A DNA stretch of 64,000 nt from Halictus rubicundus (lineage: Eukaryota; Arthropoda; Insecta; Hymenoptera; Halictidae). Position numbers and translations under genes: made by a program. The notes beneath the pieces were generated by a model that made no database searches, was not told the DNA's origin, and saw only the letters and a program-made list of their open reading frames with translations. The stretch covers positions 8,968,220 through 9,032,219 of the forward strand of contig NC_135151.1 in assembly GCF_050948215.1 (NCBI RefSeq), in the 5' to 3' direction. Shown in pieces: positions 12,800 to 25,615 of this stretch. The first letter of the stretch is position 1. Each line of letters opens with the position of its first letter.

Positions 12800-13130
12800 G
12801 TAGCTAGTAATGTGTACAGTCTTTTCTCGATATATGTCGCAAATACCTGGCTGATAAGAGTCGCAGAACCATCCCCACTACCGCGGGGTATACCCCGTGA
12901 GGGTCCTCGAACCTCGAGAGTCCTCGAACGCCGAGGAGTGTAAACATAATACGGATCGGGTACGACGTTCAGCGTGGATGAAAGAATAGTATCCTCTGGA
13001 CGATACATGTCGCTGGCAAAACCCATGTTGGTGACATATATCGAGAGAACACTGTAAACATACCATACAACCACTTTGCCGGTCGTAATGTCTCCCTATT
13101 TCTTTTTTCTTCTTTTTTTGAAGGTCTTCG
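12800..13130. repeat. Interspersed repeat, GTGTAAACATAATA family (copy A)
   Basis: It contains GAGTGTAAACATAATACGGA and a following GGGTACGACGTT stretch. Related copies are at 41520-41780 and, as an inverted pair, at 59900-60560. It is non-coding and its class is unknown. Confidence 0.55.
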
Positions 13131-13200
13131 CATTTAACACAATATTCTTCCCGCAGACGTCACATTGCCCTCAGGTATGCCCGCGGGCATCGGCGAGCGC

Positions 13201-13364
13201 CAGTGTCGCCAGATCAACACTTATATCCCCATTCTAATTTCCCCTTTTAGCGCGCTATGCCTTCCATACTTCCACCACGGCCCGGTCATCAGATACTCCG
13301 GTACTGGCAGAGAGGGGGTAACTTTCGTCCCCTCGATTCGTGCTCCCTCCCCTCATCTGGCGAC
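13201..13364. mobile_element. CAGTGTCGCCAGAT family (copy 2)
   Basis: The left terminus CAGTGTCGCCAGATC is intact. The right terminus stops at ATCTGGCGAC, so the last bases are lost. The interior includes CTCCCTCCCCTCATCTGG, shared with copy 3 and, in reverse, with copy 1. Confidence 0.65.
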
Positions 13365-13559
13365 GCCCGCAAGGCTTTGCTGAACGGGACTGATCTACAC
13401 ATCATCGTTTCGTTTCAATCGACCCGAATGTTGGATCATTCGTTCGAACGCGTGGTAATGGCAGCGATTTCGTTGGCATCTTCCACATACATATCTAGAC
13501 ACGACTCCAAAGAGACGTTCGTGAAACTCATCGAAAAATTATGCTACGCGTTGAAACAG

Positions 13560-15380
13560 TGAAATGTTATCGGTGGGGCATCGTTGTCGAAAGTTCCGCT
13601 TCACGTTACGAATACTTTCGCTCCGGTTATAGGAGACGACAACCCCGTGGAATGCATCGTAGGCGTAAGATTCTAAAAGAAAAGGTTTTTTCGAATTAGT
13701 CCCGAAAACGCGTGCGCATGCCCGGAAACGTTTCTCGACGTTTCGGGTCGAAATTTTTCACGGTTCGTCGTTAGAAACTGAAACAATTGACCCTTTGCTC
13801 GGGGGAGGGGGGGGGGGGGAGTCAGCTCACGAATTTAAACTTTGCATGCTGTACATCTCGGAGATGGTCCATCCACAACGAGAGGTGTAAATGATCGTGT
13901 CATCTGTGTTTTATCCGAGATGATCATCCGAACTGATTACTGAACAGAGTAGGATCAAGCCGCGTTTACGCTTCCTCATTTTGTACGCGCATCGCCGATG
14001 ATTCGTCCGCAATGAGAGGTGTAAAGGTCGTTGTCGTCCGTGTGTTTCATCGAAAACGATCATCCAAAGTGATTAGTGAACAAATCGTAGGGTCGGTTTC
14101 TACTTTCGGTGAATCGACTGAATGATTCGATCACAACGAAACGGGCAGTTAGTACAACTCCAAACCTGCCGAAACAAATGAACAGCATTCGTCTTCATCG
14201 TTCGTCTCCGGTTCTCATCTTTCGTGTTCATTGCGGACGATTCGTCCGCGACGCACGACCAAAGTGAGGCGGTGTAAATTCGTCGCGTTAGCTCGCGAAT
14301 TCTCGAATCGCGCGTAGATGATCGCGAAGAACGAAACAAGGGGAGCAAAGTGTTTTCTGTCGCGTCCTCGCAACAAGGGAAAGCGGGAAAACAGAGCACG
14401 ACGATCGGCAACGGCGACGGGCAAGGGCGCGCAATTTTTCTCGAGTCTCTTTCCGATAGGATGACTAGATTTCTTGTCTCTGCTTCAAAGGGAGAAACAT
14501 AACGCAACAAAAGGAAAAGGAACCGCGAACGAGAACCCGGAGAAAATCCGTTCGACGCGACGCGACGCGACGTGACGTGACGCGAGGCTCTCGATCCGTT
14601 GAGAGATCGACAACGCGGGATCGTGTAAATAACTTCTGTGATAAGAATCGATTATTAACCATTTGCCGAACGCGAAACCCCCTGAAATGAATGCCCCATC
14701 GAGGCCGGTGCTGTCGGGCCACCTTGGTCTTCCGTGCAGATTTTCTCGTTGAAACGTCGACCGTTTCCGGTTCCGTTCCCGATACTTGTACAGATCCGCA
14801 ACCTGTCTCGAATTTATTACGAGTAACGCACACGTTCTTAGATGTTTAAAGAGACTATACGGATACAGTGAAACATATACTGCAGTAAGGAGTACCTTCT
14901 AGAATTACTATTTTCTAAGGACTATCTTTTGTAATCACGGTTTTCCAGAGGATCGAGGGTCAACCACCTCCCACTTCCGGTATCTCGTCAATGACGTTTT
15001 ACGTTCCACTTCGACTTTTGTCTAGGAAACAGTTTTATCAGAGCATTTCTTTCGACGTTTACGAGCTCCCGTTTTATAGCAAAATCGCTTCCTGCTCCAG
15101 TGTCGTTCCCGTGGAACTGTAAAGTATTTTGCTAGATTTTGATCGCTTGCGTAACATCAAAGATTCAAACGGTTTCGTTCTTCTAAATTGCGGATCGTCG
15201 TAACCTATGGTTGAATCGACGATTCAACTACAAACATTCCGTTCTTCCACTAGTATATATTCGTTATTGAATATTCCAAATCTTGTACCTGTTATATAAA
15301 AATAATTTCCATTTTCATGTAGGATCACCAACCTTTAGTCGAGAAGTTTATAATACAATCGGCTATCCTGTTTCATCAAA
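13560..15380. other. CpG-rich non-coding region
   Basis: It holds CpG-rich sequence with a short GACGC/GACGT pentamer tandem near 14551-14586. Two open frames of over 120 codons on the minus strand have no hydrophobic core, domain or splice context, and I treat them as chance ORFs of GC-rich DNA. Confidence 0.3.
13798..13820. repeat. Poly-G tract
   Basis: A near-pure G run on the + strand. Confidence 0.8.
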
Positions 15381-15430
15381 ATGGCTTTGTTGCTTGGACA
15401 AGTGAGAAGAATGTTCTGTTTTACGAGAAC

Positions 15431-15646
15431 TAGGGTAAGGTACCCAATCACTGTGCCTATATTAATTATACTGATTTTTAAAGCACAACGAATATTAAAA
15501 ATGGGACATATAACATATGTATTAATTGATTTTAATTATAAAAATTTAATATCTCCTTTTTAATATTCATTATGCTTTAAAACTAAGTGTAATTAATATA
15601 AGCACAGTAATTGGCACTCCCCACAGTAATATGGTCCCTTACCCTA
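15431..15646. mobile_element. Palindromic MITE, GGGTAAGG family (copy 1)
   Basis: It is flanked by TA and starts TAGGGTAAGGTACCCAATCA and ends GTCCCTTACCCTA. The two halves are long inverted repeats sharing TGCCTATATTAATTATACT. The other copies are at 50735-50946, 55085-55245 and 56364-56548, with half-copies at 48673-48722 and 49290-49341. It is a non-autonomous, probably mariner-type element. Confidence 0.8.
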
Positions 15647-16649
15647 GACTGCAGATCTTTGTACAAAATAAAAATCGTCTGCAAATATTAAAAATGAAAT
15701 TATTTTGCATCAATTGCAAGATTCGAAACCTGTGCGCTCCATAATGCTGAAAACAATGAGCCAATATTTTCCAATTCTCTCAATCATTCTAGTGTTTTAG
15801 ATTTCGCCTACTTCTCGTAAAAACATTAAATTCGCAATTGAAATGAAATTTGCTGAAACGTCGGAACATCCTTCGAACGTTAAAATTCCGTGCAACGAGT
15901 ACAAAAATCAGGTCCTTTGCGGTGTTATTTCGAAACGCGTATCTTTTTCGCGCGAGTGCAGCCTGCACTTTGCGTCGCATGTATGAACTGCACATCAATA
16001 TCGCCGCATGCGATCGCATATTTTCAGCCGACTGGTTCCAAACGATGCGGAGTCAGAGAATGTTGCTCGGTCTGCCGAAAAACGAGGGGTGAGAGAGCGG
16101 GCTGAAAAAATATGTTGAACGTTGTTAATCAATTTTCCCTAATCGAATTTGCCCGATAAACAAACGCGAAGAGATCAACTTCCAGTCGGAAGAGACCGAT
16201 TCTTTTATTCGCCGATTATGCTCTTCGATTCCGCGAATGCATCGTCGCTCGACCGTTTTGAATCGCTTCCTCGATACGGGGCGTATTTGTTGCGGTCGAC
16301 GTGCTTCGATACATCGAATCATTTGCCCGAGAAAACGCACCGCGCGCGAAACGGCATTATTCGTTTTCGACCGGCCACAATTCGAATATTATCAATGGAT
16401 GACCTCGAGCAGGTCGGACCAGCCACGGACAGGTGTATTTCCAGCCCAATGCTCGACTCGTTAAACTCTAAGGTCCTTGTACATGATCGAACATGCTGCA
16501 TCGACACTCGGATTCCGTGAAAACTGCGTCGGTCTCGGTTTATGAGCGCGTTGTCCATTCTTCTTGATCAATCGTTGTTAAAACGCATGGTTCTAACTGT
16601 CGGATTATTTTCTAATTTCGACATCATGGTGAATATTAAGAAGGGTGTC

Positions 16650-16934
16650 TTAACCCTCGAACTCCTGCGAGCCCTAGGCCTATGCCGGAGTCATTTCTGA
16701 CCCACGCCGATATTTCACTACAGTCCTCTTTCGATATAAGGCGATGGCTCGGGACCGGCTTTCGCCGTATTTCGGATGAAGAAGAAGAAGAGGGGACAGC
16801 GATTTTCTTCTTTCGAAATAAAAATCGTCGCGTCGTCTTATATCGGAATAAAATTGTACATACTGACGGTCCGTCGAGCTTATCCCCACCGCGACGACTC
16901 ACGAATGACACCGACATAACATACGGAGGGTTAA
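16650..16934. mobile_element. TTAA-flanked MITE (GAGGGTTAA family), copy 1
   Basis: It starts TTAACCCTCGAACTCCTGCG and ends CATACGGAGGGTTAA, with sub-terminal inverted motifs CCGGAGTCATTTCTGACCC and GAATGACACCGACAT. The TTAA target suggests a piggyBac-type element. A second copy in the opposite orientation is at 17489-17716. Confidence 0.75.
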
Positions 16935-17488
16935 TTATACGGAATAAAAAAGAAATCGGCAAATTAATTTTATTGAAAGAGCTGTACACGAATGAACCTT
17001 CTTTTTAGTCACAAGATCGTTTTTGGCAACTAAAAGTTTTTCTTTTCCCTTGTCAGCAAGTTATTTGTCATTGTGCACATTTTTATCTGTATTCTTTTTT
17101 ATTGCCCCATAAATACCGGCTTGTCTTATAAATGGTAATGAGCTCTTCGTAAAATTCTTTATCTATTTATATTTTAGATATAATACTTCACTTTAGGTAA
17201 TTGTTCGAGCCGGTCACTAGAGAGTATAATTAGACTTAAACTTTATTGAAAAGCTGCATTAAAACAATTTTTATTCCAAAATAAAAACTCGATAAGACAA
17301 ACGATTTACGCAAGCACAAATACTTCAGTTTCATAAATTTATTATATGGAGAACTTAATGCATATTCTTGAAAAAACTTCACATTTCTGGAGCCAAAAGA
17401 TTCGAAACAGAATTCGAACCCGAGTTCTCTGTGCGAATAGGTATATCGCACAAAAAGCTATATCAAAATTCCTTTTCTTCTCTATTAT

Positions 17489-17716
17489 TTAACACTCCGT
17501 ATGCTATGCCGGAGTCATTCGTGACCCGTCGCGGTGGGAATAAGCTAGAGCGACAATCGAAAATCATTATTCCTTCTTCTTTTTCTTCATCCGAAATAAG
17601 ATGACAGCCGGTCCCGAGCCAACGCCTTATATCGAAAGAAAACTGTAATGAAATATCGGCGCGGGTCAGAAATGACTCCGACATAGGCATAGAAGTCGCA
17701 GGAGTCCGAGGGTTAA
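17489..17716. mobile_element. TTAA-flanked MITE (GAGGGTTAA family), copy 2, inverted
   Basis: It starts TTAACACTCCGTATGCTATG and ends GTCCGAGGGTTAA. It matches the reverse complement of copy 1 (16650-16934) with internal deletions. The pair brackets about 550 bp of non-coding DNA. Confidence 0.75.
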
Positions 17717-19274
17717 TATGTAATATTTGTAATTGAAAGCGATCCGGCGTTTATTTTAACTGTACCGGCTATGCATTTCTGAATCATCCTGTTTTTAAAG
17801 CCACTTTGGTATTCGAGGCTTAGCAATCACCAGATCCCCATCTGGCCGTGGGTGATGAACAACGGTTTCACGTTACGTGGTAGAATTTAACGCGTCTTCA
17901 TTTGTGACTAATTGCTGTCAATTACGAGAAGCTCCGCTTGACGAACGAAGGCGAGCTGGATACAGGAAATAACGAGGCTTAGCGTGGAAATTGGCAATCG
18001 TCGTCTAATTGGCCGGCTTCCAGGCAATTTCGCGTTGATACTCTCAGTACCGTGCGTGCTTTGAACATTACCGATCGTCAAAATGCCCTTCAACACCGCA
18101 ACACTTCAATGAAACTATTTATTCGATATTCGTGAAATTTCAAGTTGCGTTTACTGTTTCTTTTTTTTTTTTTTATATTATACGAATCTCTTACAAGTGT
18201 TGATCCAATTTTTCATTTTTCTAACAATTACTCAGAAGAGCAAGTAGAAACTTAACGACTTTCCGAATTACATTCCCCAAAAGCTAGGCATACTATCGAT
18301 TTTTTACAACAGTCCACTTGGGAACAATAGTATTGCATTCATCAGCATTGTTCAGTATTCAGTGGCATTGTAAAGAACAATGAATTAGATGATTTGTAAA
18401 AATATTATTAACGAAATTTATTTACTTGTTAATGACTGTCAAAACTGTCCTATAAATATGGAAACATAAATTAAGAACGTGAGGTAAATTCACAATTTTA
18501 TGAAACACTAGAACCAGAATGCATTCTTTCTCGATTTAAATTTGCAATAAATATGTAAACTCTAGAATTTACTCGCAACATATAAAGTCATTTTGTCAAC
18601 GAAAAAAATCAATTATTTTGCCAAGACTCACAAAATTCAGCTCACCATCCTCGAAGAAAATTATGTTCACCCCTTGCCGTGCTTGCCCTTAATACTTTCA
18701 CAAGAAGAGAAAAGAAAATTTATATTTATCGTTTGGCTATGTTTACTTCAATATTTAAATATTGGTCGCAGACGAAGAGAATATTCTTCTGCCCTAAAAG
18801 AAAGGCATAACGAGACTGCTGATGTTTATGCAAAAGAAAAAATTGTCTAGGCACATTGTGAGACATAGAAATTAAGCAGAAGTGAATATTATCTTTTAAC
18901 CGTTTTAATGAGTTGAAAAAATAGTGTAATAATACTTTCACATTTTCCACTTTTCTCGTCTCCACAAATTGGTATTTTCTCTGTTCATTTTTGTTATAAA
19001 TGCATAAAATCCGCCGTCGAAGCATAACACTTGCGTTTTGTAGAGTTTCAAACTATCGTCACGAGTCTGACTCGTTATTATACGCCAAGGGGTTAACATT
19101 CAATTAACTCGAGTTTCTCTCGAGAAGAATCCACTTTGTCCCGTTGCCTCGTGTCGAGCACAGGAGCATCCACTTTCTCTATTACCCGGTCCATCCTCAA
19201 CTCAAGATGAGTAATGGATGATGACACGTGACTCCCATACTCATCGCGCCCGTCGCAAAGCAGAGCTCGATGTC
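17717..19274. other. AT-rich non-coding interval
   Basis: No exon-like ORF is visible. There is a poly-T run near 18160-18174. An ATGCATAAAATCCGCCGTC remnant at about 18999 resembles the AGACTGCGGAT family right end. Confidence 0.35.
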
Positions 19275-19878
19275 TTAACACTAAACCTTCCGAGCACTAA
19301 AACTGACTAATATGCGTTAGGAGAGACCGGGGGACAAGTTGATACATTTTTCAGTTCATAAAAGAAAAATTTCATTAGAAATTACACAATTGCATTTATT
19401 TGGATTTCGTGCGATCGTTACTGCAACATACAGGGTGTCCCAATAATGTTATATTACCTTGAATGGGGTAATTCCTGAGGTCATTCGAAGACACTTTTTC
19501 CTTTGAGAAAATGTTCTCCGCGGCTTTGTTAAGGAGTTATTAACGATAAACACGGACCAATGAGGGCGCGGATACAGTGGACGGATTCCGGCTCGGTCAT
19601 TGCCAAGGTCACGGGATGTACTGCCACGCCGGAAACCATCTGAGTGGCCCGTGTTTTTCGTTAATAACTCCTAAACGAAGCCACGGAGAATATTTTCGCA
19701 AAGGAAAAAGTTACTTCGAATGACCTCAGGAATCACCCATTTCAAGGAGAAGCAACATTTTTGCGACACCCTGTATACTTAATTTAACAAATATGTAGAA
19801 TCATTTTGCATTGGAGGCGTTCTTATAATTTGAATATGTCCTAGAACGAAACATTTTAGTGTTAAGGTTTAGTGTTAA
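19275..19878. mobile_element. TTAA-type element (TTAACACTAAACCT) with nested fold-back MITE
   Basis: The left end is TTAACACTAAACCTTCCGAG and the right end is AAGGTTTAGTGTTAA, inverted. An intact palindromic element occupies 19429-19775. The termini match the elements at 1451-1989 and 25383-25615. Confidence 0.7.
19429..19775. mobile_element. Fold-back MITE with CAGGGTGTCCCA ends
   Basis: It runs from TACAGGGTGTCCCAATAATG to TTGCGACACCCTGTA. Almost the whole length is an inverted repeat, with arms of about 100 bp sharing CCTGAGGTCATTCGAAG and GTTAATAACTCCT, and a GC-rich centre. Confidence 0.8.
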
Positions 19879-20534
19879 ATCCCGTGTCCCGGGTGAAAGT
19901 AGAGAGCCGATAAACCTGGGAGCTTTCTCGTAACACTGGAGCAGAGGGCCAGCCGTAATTCTGACTATAAAAGAAGCCATGAATCATCCGCTTCGCCGTT
20001 GTTTACCTCTGTATATAGCGGTCCGATGGATCCCAGAAGGAAGCGAAGTTTCTCGCGACTCTTGCGTTCCCACTGTGGCCAGCTCTGATTTTCGCGAGCC
20101 TTCTTCGATTATGGTTATGGACGGAAAACGGGTGTAGTATACGTTTCGATGGTGGATGGCACCGGTGTCGATGGCGAGACTCAGCGCGCGTGGTCATAAT
20201 AAAAGCACTTGTTACACTCTGAGCGAGCTCGTTTTCAGACGTGACGAAGTATTAAAAAGAGAGGAGGAGAAGAGTTTCTTTGTAAAGCGCATCGTACTTG
20301 ATATACATAACTATACATACGCATACTTTGAACACACGAATATACGTATAAATAAAATAGTCGCGAGCGCATATGTATAGATAACATCTATATTCATTAC
20401 GTATAAATACTATGAATAGGCGTTTTGCTTAGGTGATACGTTATATAAATATGAATTCTATAAATTCTATACACATAATTAACAAGCCCTCGAGCAGCGT
20501 GATGAGTGCGTCCGATTCGATGAGAAAGTGTGTG

Positions 20535-20543
20535 TGAGAGAGA

Positions 20544-20591
<48 letters not shown>
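20535..20591. repeat. (GA)n microsatellite
   Basis: A long, nearly pure GA run. Confidence 0.9.
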
Positions 20592-21220
20592 GAACGAGGG
20601 ATTATCGTGTTACTCGTGAGAGGAAGATAGGAACCGCTACCACGATTCGAAACAAGTTGAACTAATGGATAACCGCGAAGTGTTAATAAGTTGTAATACT
20701 AAGAAGAGTCGTTAATGAACTAAATACAAAGGAATTGAATTAGGTTACACGGGCAAACCAGGTAGTCTGTCCCCATATTCGTCTCTGTTCCTATTCTCTG
20801 CAGTCACGCGTACGAGAAACGCGCGCGCGTGCACGCGGGGGTTGATTTTTGTATCGTTCTTCATCGTTTCTCGAGCCGCAGAACGGAACGCGAGTGCGTG
20901 TTGCGAAAAAAAAAACCCAAAAACAGAAAAAAGAAAAGAAAAGAAGTACTGTGATCGGTGTTTTAATCGTGACGACTACGACCCGCATCCTGGACATGTA
21001 CACCGGAAAGCTGTATACACATAATATAGACTCGCTGGGATTATTTTTATTTCCGTACGGCTGTGAGCGTACCCTTATCTTCCGTTATTCGTTCCCTGGG
21101 GGGGGGTGAAGGGGTTGAGCGTTCAAGGGTGTTTCGCGGGCTCTCGAGGATTACGTCGATTAAAAATAAGCCAGCGAGTCCGACAGGATACCTTTGTTTA
21201 CATTTATATAAACACACGAA

Positions 21221-21268
21221 AAAAAACACACGCTCACACACACACGCGCGCGCGCACACACATACACG
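21221..21268. repeat. (CA/CG)n microsatellite
   Basis: A compound CA and CG dinucleotide run. Confidence 0.8.
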
Positions 21269-23929
21269 TTACGTACGTATGTTATTAACGGTAGGCTTAG
21301 TCACGTGAGAATGAACGCTCAGCCATACGAATCACGTGAAAACGACGAATCTACGGTGAATAAAAAGAAAACGATCCTCTGAGGACGAGTCGCACCGGTC
21401 TGTCTCTTCGGTGTGTCCGTTCCCTCCGTTCCTCCCGCGTTCCATTCGTCGCTCTTCGTTCGTTGCTCGAAAACGCGGGACAAAACGTTTATCGTACTGT
21501 ATACTCACGCCATTCACGATCGCTTCCGCGCGAATACGAGAGAAGAAAAGGAGCGGAGGTCGTCTCGCGTGTACGCCATTCTTCATTTTTACATGAAACA
21601 TACCCGTAGATGAGGAACGAAACCAAGTTTGCATGGAGAATAACCGGATCAAAGACCAAAAAGAAAAAAAAGGACCGCTCTCGTTTACCATTCCAATCCT
21701 GCTCCACGCACCTTCCACCGCCGCCATCTTCACCCTCCTCCTCCTCCTCCCCTTCCCAAAGCCCCTTCGTCAATCGGAGTCCATGCGAATCTATCCACAT
21801 GAAAGAGGAAGCATCCTCATTGCATGCCACTCGAAACGACGCACAATGACGACTAATCGTTACCGTACCGAGAAGAAGAAACCCGCATCTCGGGCATTAC
21901 CGACCATTGTATATAGTCTCTGTACGTACAAGGACACATACGAACATATTATGTATTACCTTACACGCATACACACGCGAGAGAACACCGCAATTGCGAA
22001 GCGAATCCGAGCGACACGGCGCGGCGGCACGAATCGCGACCGCTCGATCGGAAACCGCAGTTCGCCGAGGGAATCCGTTGCGAAAAAGCTGCGATTCGCT
22101 TCGCGGAAATCCGGCCTGTGCGAGAGGACGATGGCTGCCTCGGTGATCCGCAGGATGAGCTCTTGGAATTCGTCGAGATTCGTCGCGAAAACGGTAGAAC
22201 GCTGTCTCCGGTGAAATTGATCTCGAAGATTTAATGTTCGTACATCGGTGAACTTGGTGCAATGTTCGAAGATTTTGCGGAAATTGTATTGCGATCCTAC
22301 TCGCTTCGCACACTATTCTGCTCTGCTATTCTCTATTCTCTTCGCTATCTAGTATTAGCTGGACAAAAATATATGTAAACGCGATGGGTAACAGGACTTG
22401 AAACTCTGCTTCTCCAAGTACCGAGTTCTATTCGGAATCTTTTTCGATTTTGTCTCCATTATTCCCCCAGTTCCGTTTACTCCCGGATAGACAACAATTC
22501 GTTGTTTCATTAGATGACCAAGGAAGATCGGGGTCAAAGGGTACTCTATCCAGAAAGGCAGCTTAGGGGGGGAACCTTGTGTAAATGGCCTGTTTTTCTA
22601 GAATTTCTTTCGAACAATGTAACGCGTAGATTGATTTAAAATTTTAAGCTATCGTTTATTAACGTTATAATGTAAACAAGAATATTTTTTATAAATTTTA
22701 ATCGGTAATATCAACGGTGCAATGGCGGCTTGAAAATGGTATCCTGGAAATGCGCCGTGCAGCGTACAACGCACAAAAATAATCTGAAACAGAAAAATCA
22801 AAATGTAATCGTTAGTTTATGCAAATACGCACAACATGACATTCTTCTTTTATTAAAATTTGCAAAATTGCAAAAATTGCGAAGTTAAAAAAAAACGTAT
22901 TTTCTGTTAATAACAATGTTTTAAATAAAAAATTAAAAAATCGAAGCTCGTCATGTTGCGGCCAATTATTTATAGAATATATACACCAAGTGTCATAAAG
23001 ATCGAGTAATCAGGTTTTGAGCTGCGTTGCGTTGCACGGCCTACGAAATTTTGCGTTTCCTAATTTTTTTATCGTACTAACCATTTTCCTATCGAATTGT
23101 AAAAACTCCCGTTTCTGGAATCAGGAGTGTGCTTCATCTCCGTGTCGATTTTGCAATTGCTGATTTTCCTGGTCGAATAAGTTAGTAATTAATAGCTAAG
23201 TTCTCCGTTAAATAATCTTTCGTACATGAATAAGTCGTCGCATAATTGTTAGCTAAGTTCTCCGTTAAATAAATTCGCGTGCATCCTCGCATCAATTCTT
23301 GGTTACCTGACAGTTACGAGACTTGAATCGCTTTGATCAGTAATTGACCAGCCAATCTGTCGACTGATTGGTTCGAGAAAATTCTGTTCTTTATTAATGA
23401 TCGAAACCTGGAAGACGCGGACGTCGGCCATATTGTCGCGTCCGAAGAGAATTTGATCGAACGAACTAAACTCAAGGCGAAATCCTAGGAGCAACCATAC
23501 TCTTCCCTCGCAGACCGGGAAACTAAAAAATTAAGTATATATCGAGCGGTATGAACGCGACGCATACATTTCGCGACCGGTTAATTCGAAGATCGTGCAA
23601 CGTTAGAGAAATGAAAATCAGAGTGCTTGCCATTCGCGCCGCCGTTCGTTTTTCTCATACTCTAGTCGTTGAGTCGTTATAGACATTTAACGTGGTTTAG
23701 AATATTATGCCTATAAAAGAAAACCATTAAACAGTTGCTCGTTCAGGCAGCGTGCGCAGTCTGCACAAAAGCGAAGCCGAGGATGGGGATACATTAATAA
23801 ATAATAAAATAAGGAGTAAGAAATAAAGCCGCGCGGTATGCTCAAATTGTAGAGGAAAGTTTTATCTCTGTACATGCGCTTAAGAGAATCCATACCTAGA
23901 AATATTACAATTACTACCAATGTTAAAGA

Positions 23930-24010
23930 GCGGGAGAGTGAGAGAGAGAGAAAGAGAGAGAGTGTGAGAGTGAGAGTGAGAGTGAGAGAGAGGGAGAGAG
24001 AGAGAAGAGG
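23930..24010. repeat. GA/GAGT microsatellite
   Basis: A GA run interrupted by GTGAGAGTGAGA. Confidence 0.85.
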
Positions 24011-24070
24011 AAAAGTGACATTCGTTGTGGTGCGAACAGCCACGATCCGACATGTTTTTAGCGTTAAGTT

Positions 24071-24118
24071 GAAAGAGAGAGCGCGCGAAAGAGAGAGAAA
24101 GAGAGAGAGAGAGGAGAG
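24071..24118. repeat. GA-rich microsatellite
   Basis: Imperfect GAGAAA/GA repeats. Confidence 0.8.
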
Positions 24119-24645
24119 CCAGACCCAAACGGGGTATCAATCGGTTCAAGTGGAATCGCGTTCGCGCGGCACAAGAAAGTTCCATGACACTGTAAAGACA
24201 AACGAATAATAAAATGAATATTTAAAAAAAAAATATGAAAACCAACACGAAACAGAGTCGACTTGAACGACGGTCGATCGTTGCATTTTGAACCAAATCG
24301 ACCAAGCGGTCGGAGCTGTTACGCTAGAGTTTATTACGATTTTTCAATTGAAATTATTATTTCAACCCTTTACACTCGCATGTCTTACGATCGCCTACGA
24401 CGAGTCAGCGTTCCTCTTCCATCGTCTCGCTGCAAAACGGCGTCGTTACTGATGCCACCATGCCGATCGGATCGCACTATTACCAATCTTATTCCGAACA
24501 TTTCACTCTCGATAGAAACCATTGCAATTATTTGCGAATCCAGTGAAGAATTCGATCGTCAGCTGACTGCACACGCACAGGGTTTCAATTGTCACGAGTG
24601 TAAAGGGTCGAGGTACATACGCAATACGAAAAGTAGGAGGAAAAT

Positions 24646-24647
<2 letters not shown>

Positions 24648-24705
<58 letters not shown>
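24648..24705. repeat. (GA)n microsatellite
   Basis: A near-pure GA run of more than 50 bp. It creates Arg-Glu dipeptide ORFs on one strand and Leu-Ser ORFs on the other. Confidence 0.9.
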
Positions 24706-24706
<1 letters not shown>

Positions 24707-25382
24707 TAGGGATGGTAACAGCTTGAAATGTTTAAGCCGAGGTGGCTTGTGCTGCGCGAATCGGGGTTTCGAATGAAAAATAGGCAAAAGAAATCGGTAA
24801 CATCCTATCAGCTCCGCTATTTCCGCCCGAACGGAACGTGGACGAACGAGAACGGAGCGTAAATGCGACAAACGGAAAGATCCGAATACGTACGTAGATC
24901 GATCAAATAAAACATCTGTATTATCTTCCGGAACAAATATATACAATAATACGAAGAATTTAAGGAGAACATTAACGATTAACGGTTAACGTAGTAGATA
25001 ATAAACGAAAGATACAAATGCCCAATCGGGAGAGGCGCAGGATCGATTCATGAATCGATTCATCGTTCACGTTTATTTCCGTCGAGCTTATCGTTTCCGG
25101 TGACGTTTCCTGTGAAAGTATTAGGTCACGCCACAAGTAATTCGGTTTTTCGGTTTGTTAAACGTTGCTTCTACCATAACGATCTTTGCTTGATAGACAT
25201 TCAATTACGAATGTACGATTTTGTTCGACGTTTACTTTGTCAAGAACTAACGATAACAGGTACTTATTTCCATTGCACAGATCCGCTTCCTTTGAATCGC
25301 GTAAGCTCGCCATAATCGTACAGAATCCGAATTTAATGTAGCATGTGCACTGCCGTTCAAAAATCTCGAGTACCTTTCGTTT

Positions 25383-25615
25383 TTAACACTATACCTACCA
25401 CCGCCGGTCGAAATGACCGGTTCCACATTTTTTTATTTCACAATTACTGAAATTATAAAGATGCTTCCGTGAGAAATGATTAAATAAATGTATTTAGTGG
25501 AGCATGCATTACCTGTAATAGGAACCAAACAAAATCCATGTAAATTCAATCTCGTCATTTTTATAAGACAACATGCACCAGTTATACTTTTAAGGCTTGG
25601 TAGGTTTGGTGTTAA
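25383..25615. mobile_element. TTAA-flanked piggyBac-like MITE
   Basis: It starts TTAACACTATACCTACCACC and ends CTTGGTAGGTTTGGTGTTAA. It has exact TTAA flanks on both sides and no ORF. It is the cleanest single example of the family also seen at 1451-1989 and 19275-19878. Confidence 0.75.

Larger units (their letters stand above)
19879..22350. other. CpG- and microsatellite-rich non-coding block
   Basis: It contains GA and CA/CG dinucleotide tracts (20535-20591, 21221-21268) and GC-rich sequence at 21990-22210. Several overlapping ORFs, up to 193 codons at 21633-22214, change character at simple repeats and lack domains. It looks like UTR, lncRNA or promoter-type DNA. The strand cannot be determined. 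Confidence 0.3.

Noticed and set aside
13257..13562. 101-codon ORF
   Set aside because: It overlaps a TIR element (13201-13364) and has no coding features.
21633..22214. 193-codon + strand ORF
   Set aside because: It crosses an A-rich run and CT-rich simple sequence, with no recognisable domain. An equally open frame runs opposite.
24263..24946. ORFs ending in Arg-Glu or Leu-Ser dipeptide repeats
   Set aside because: The repeat part is translated (GA)n microsatellite, and the rest has no domain features.
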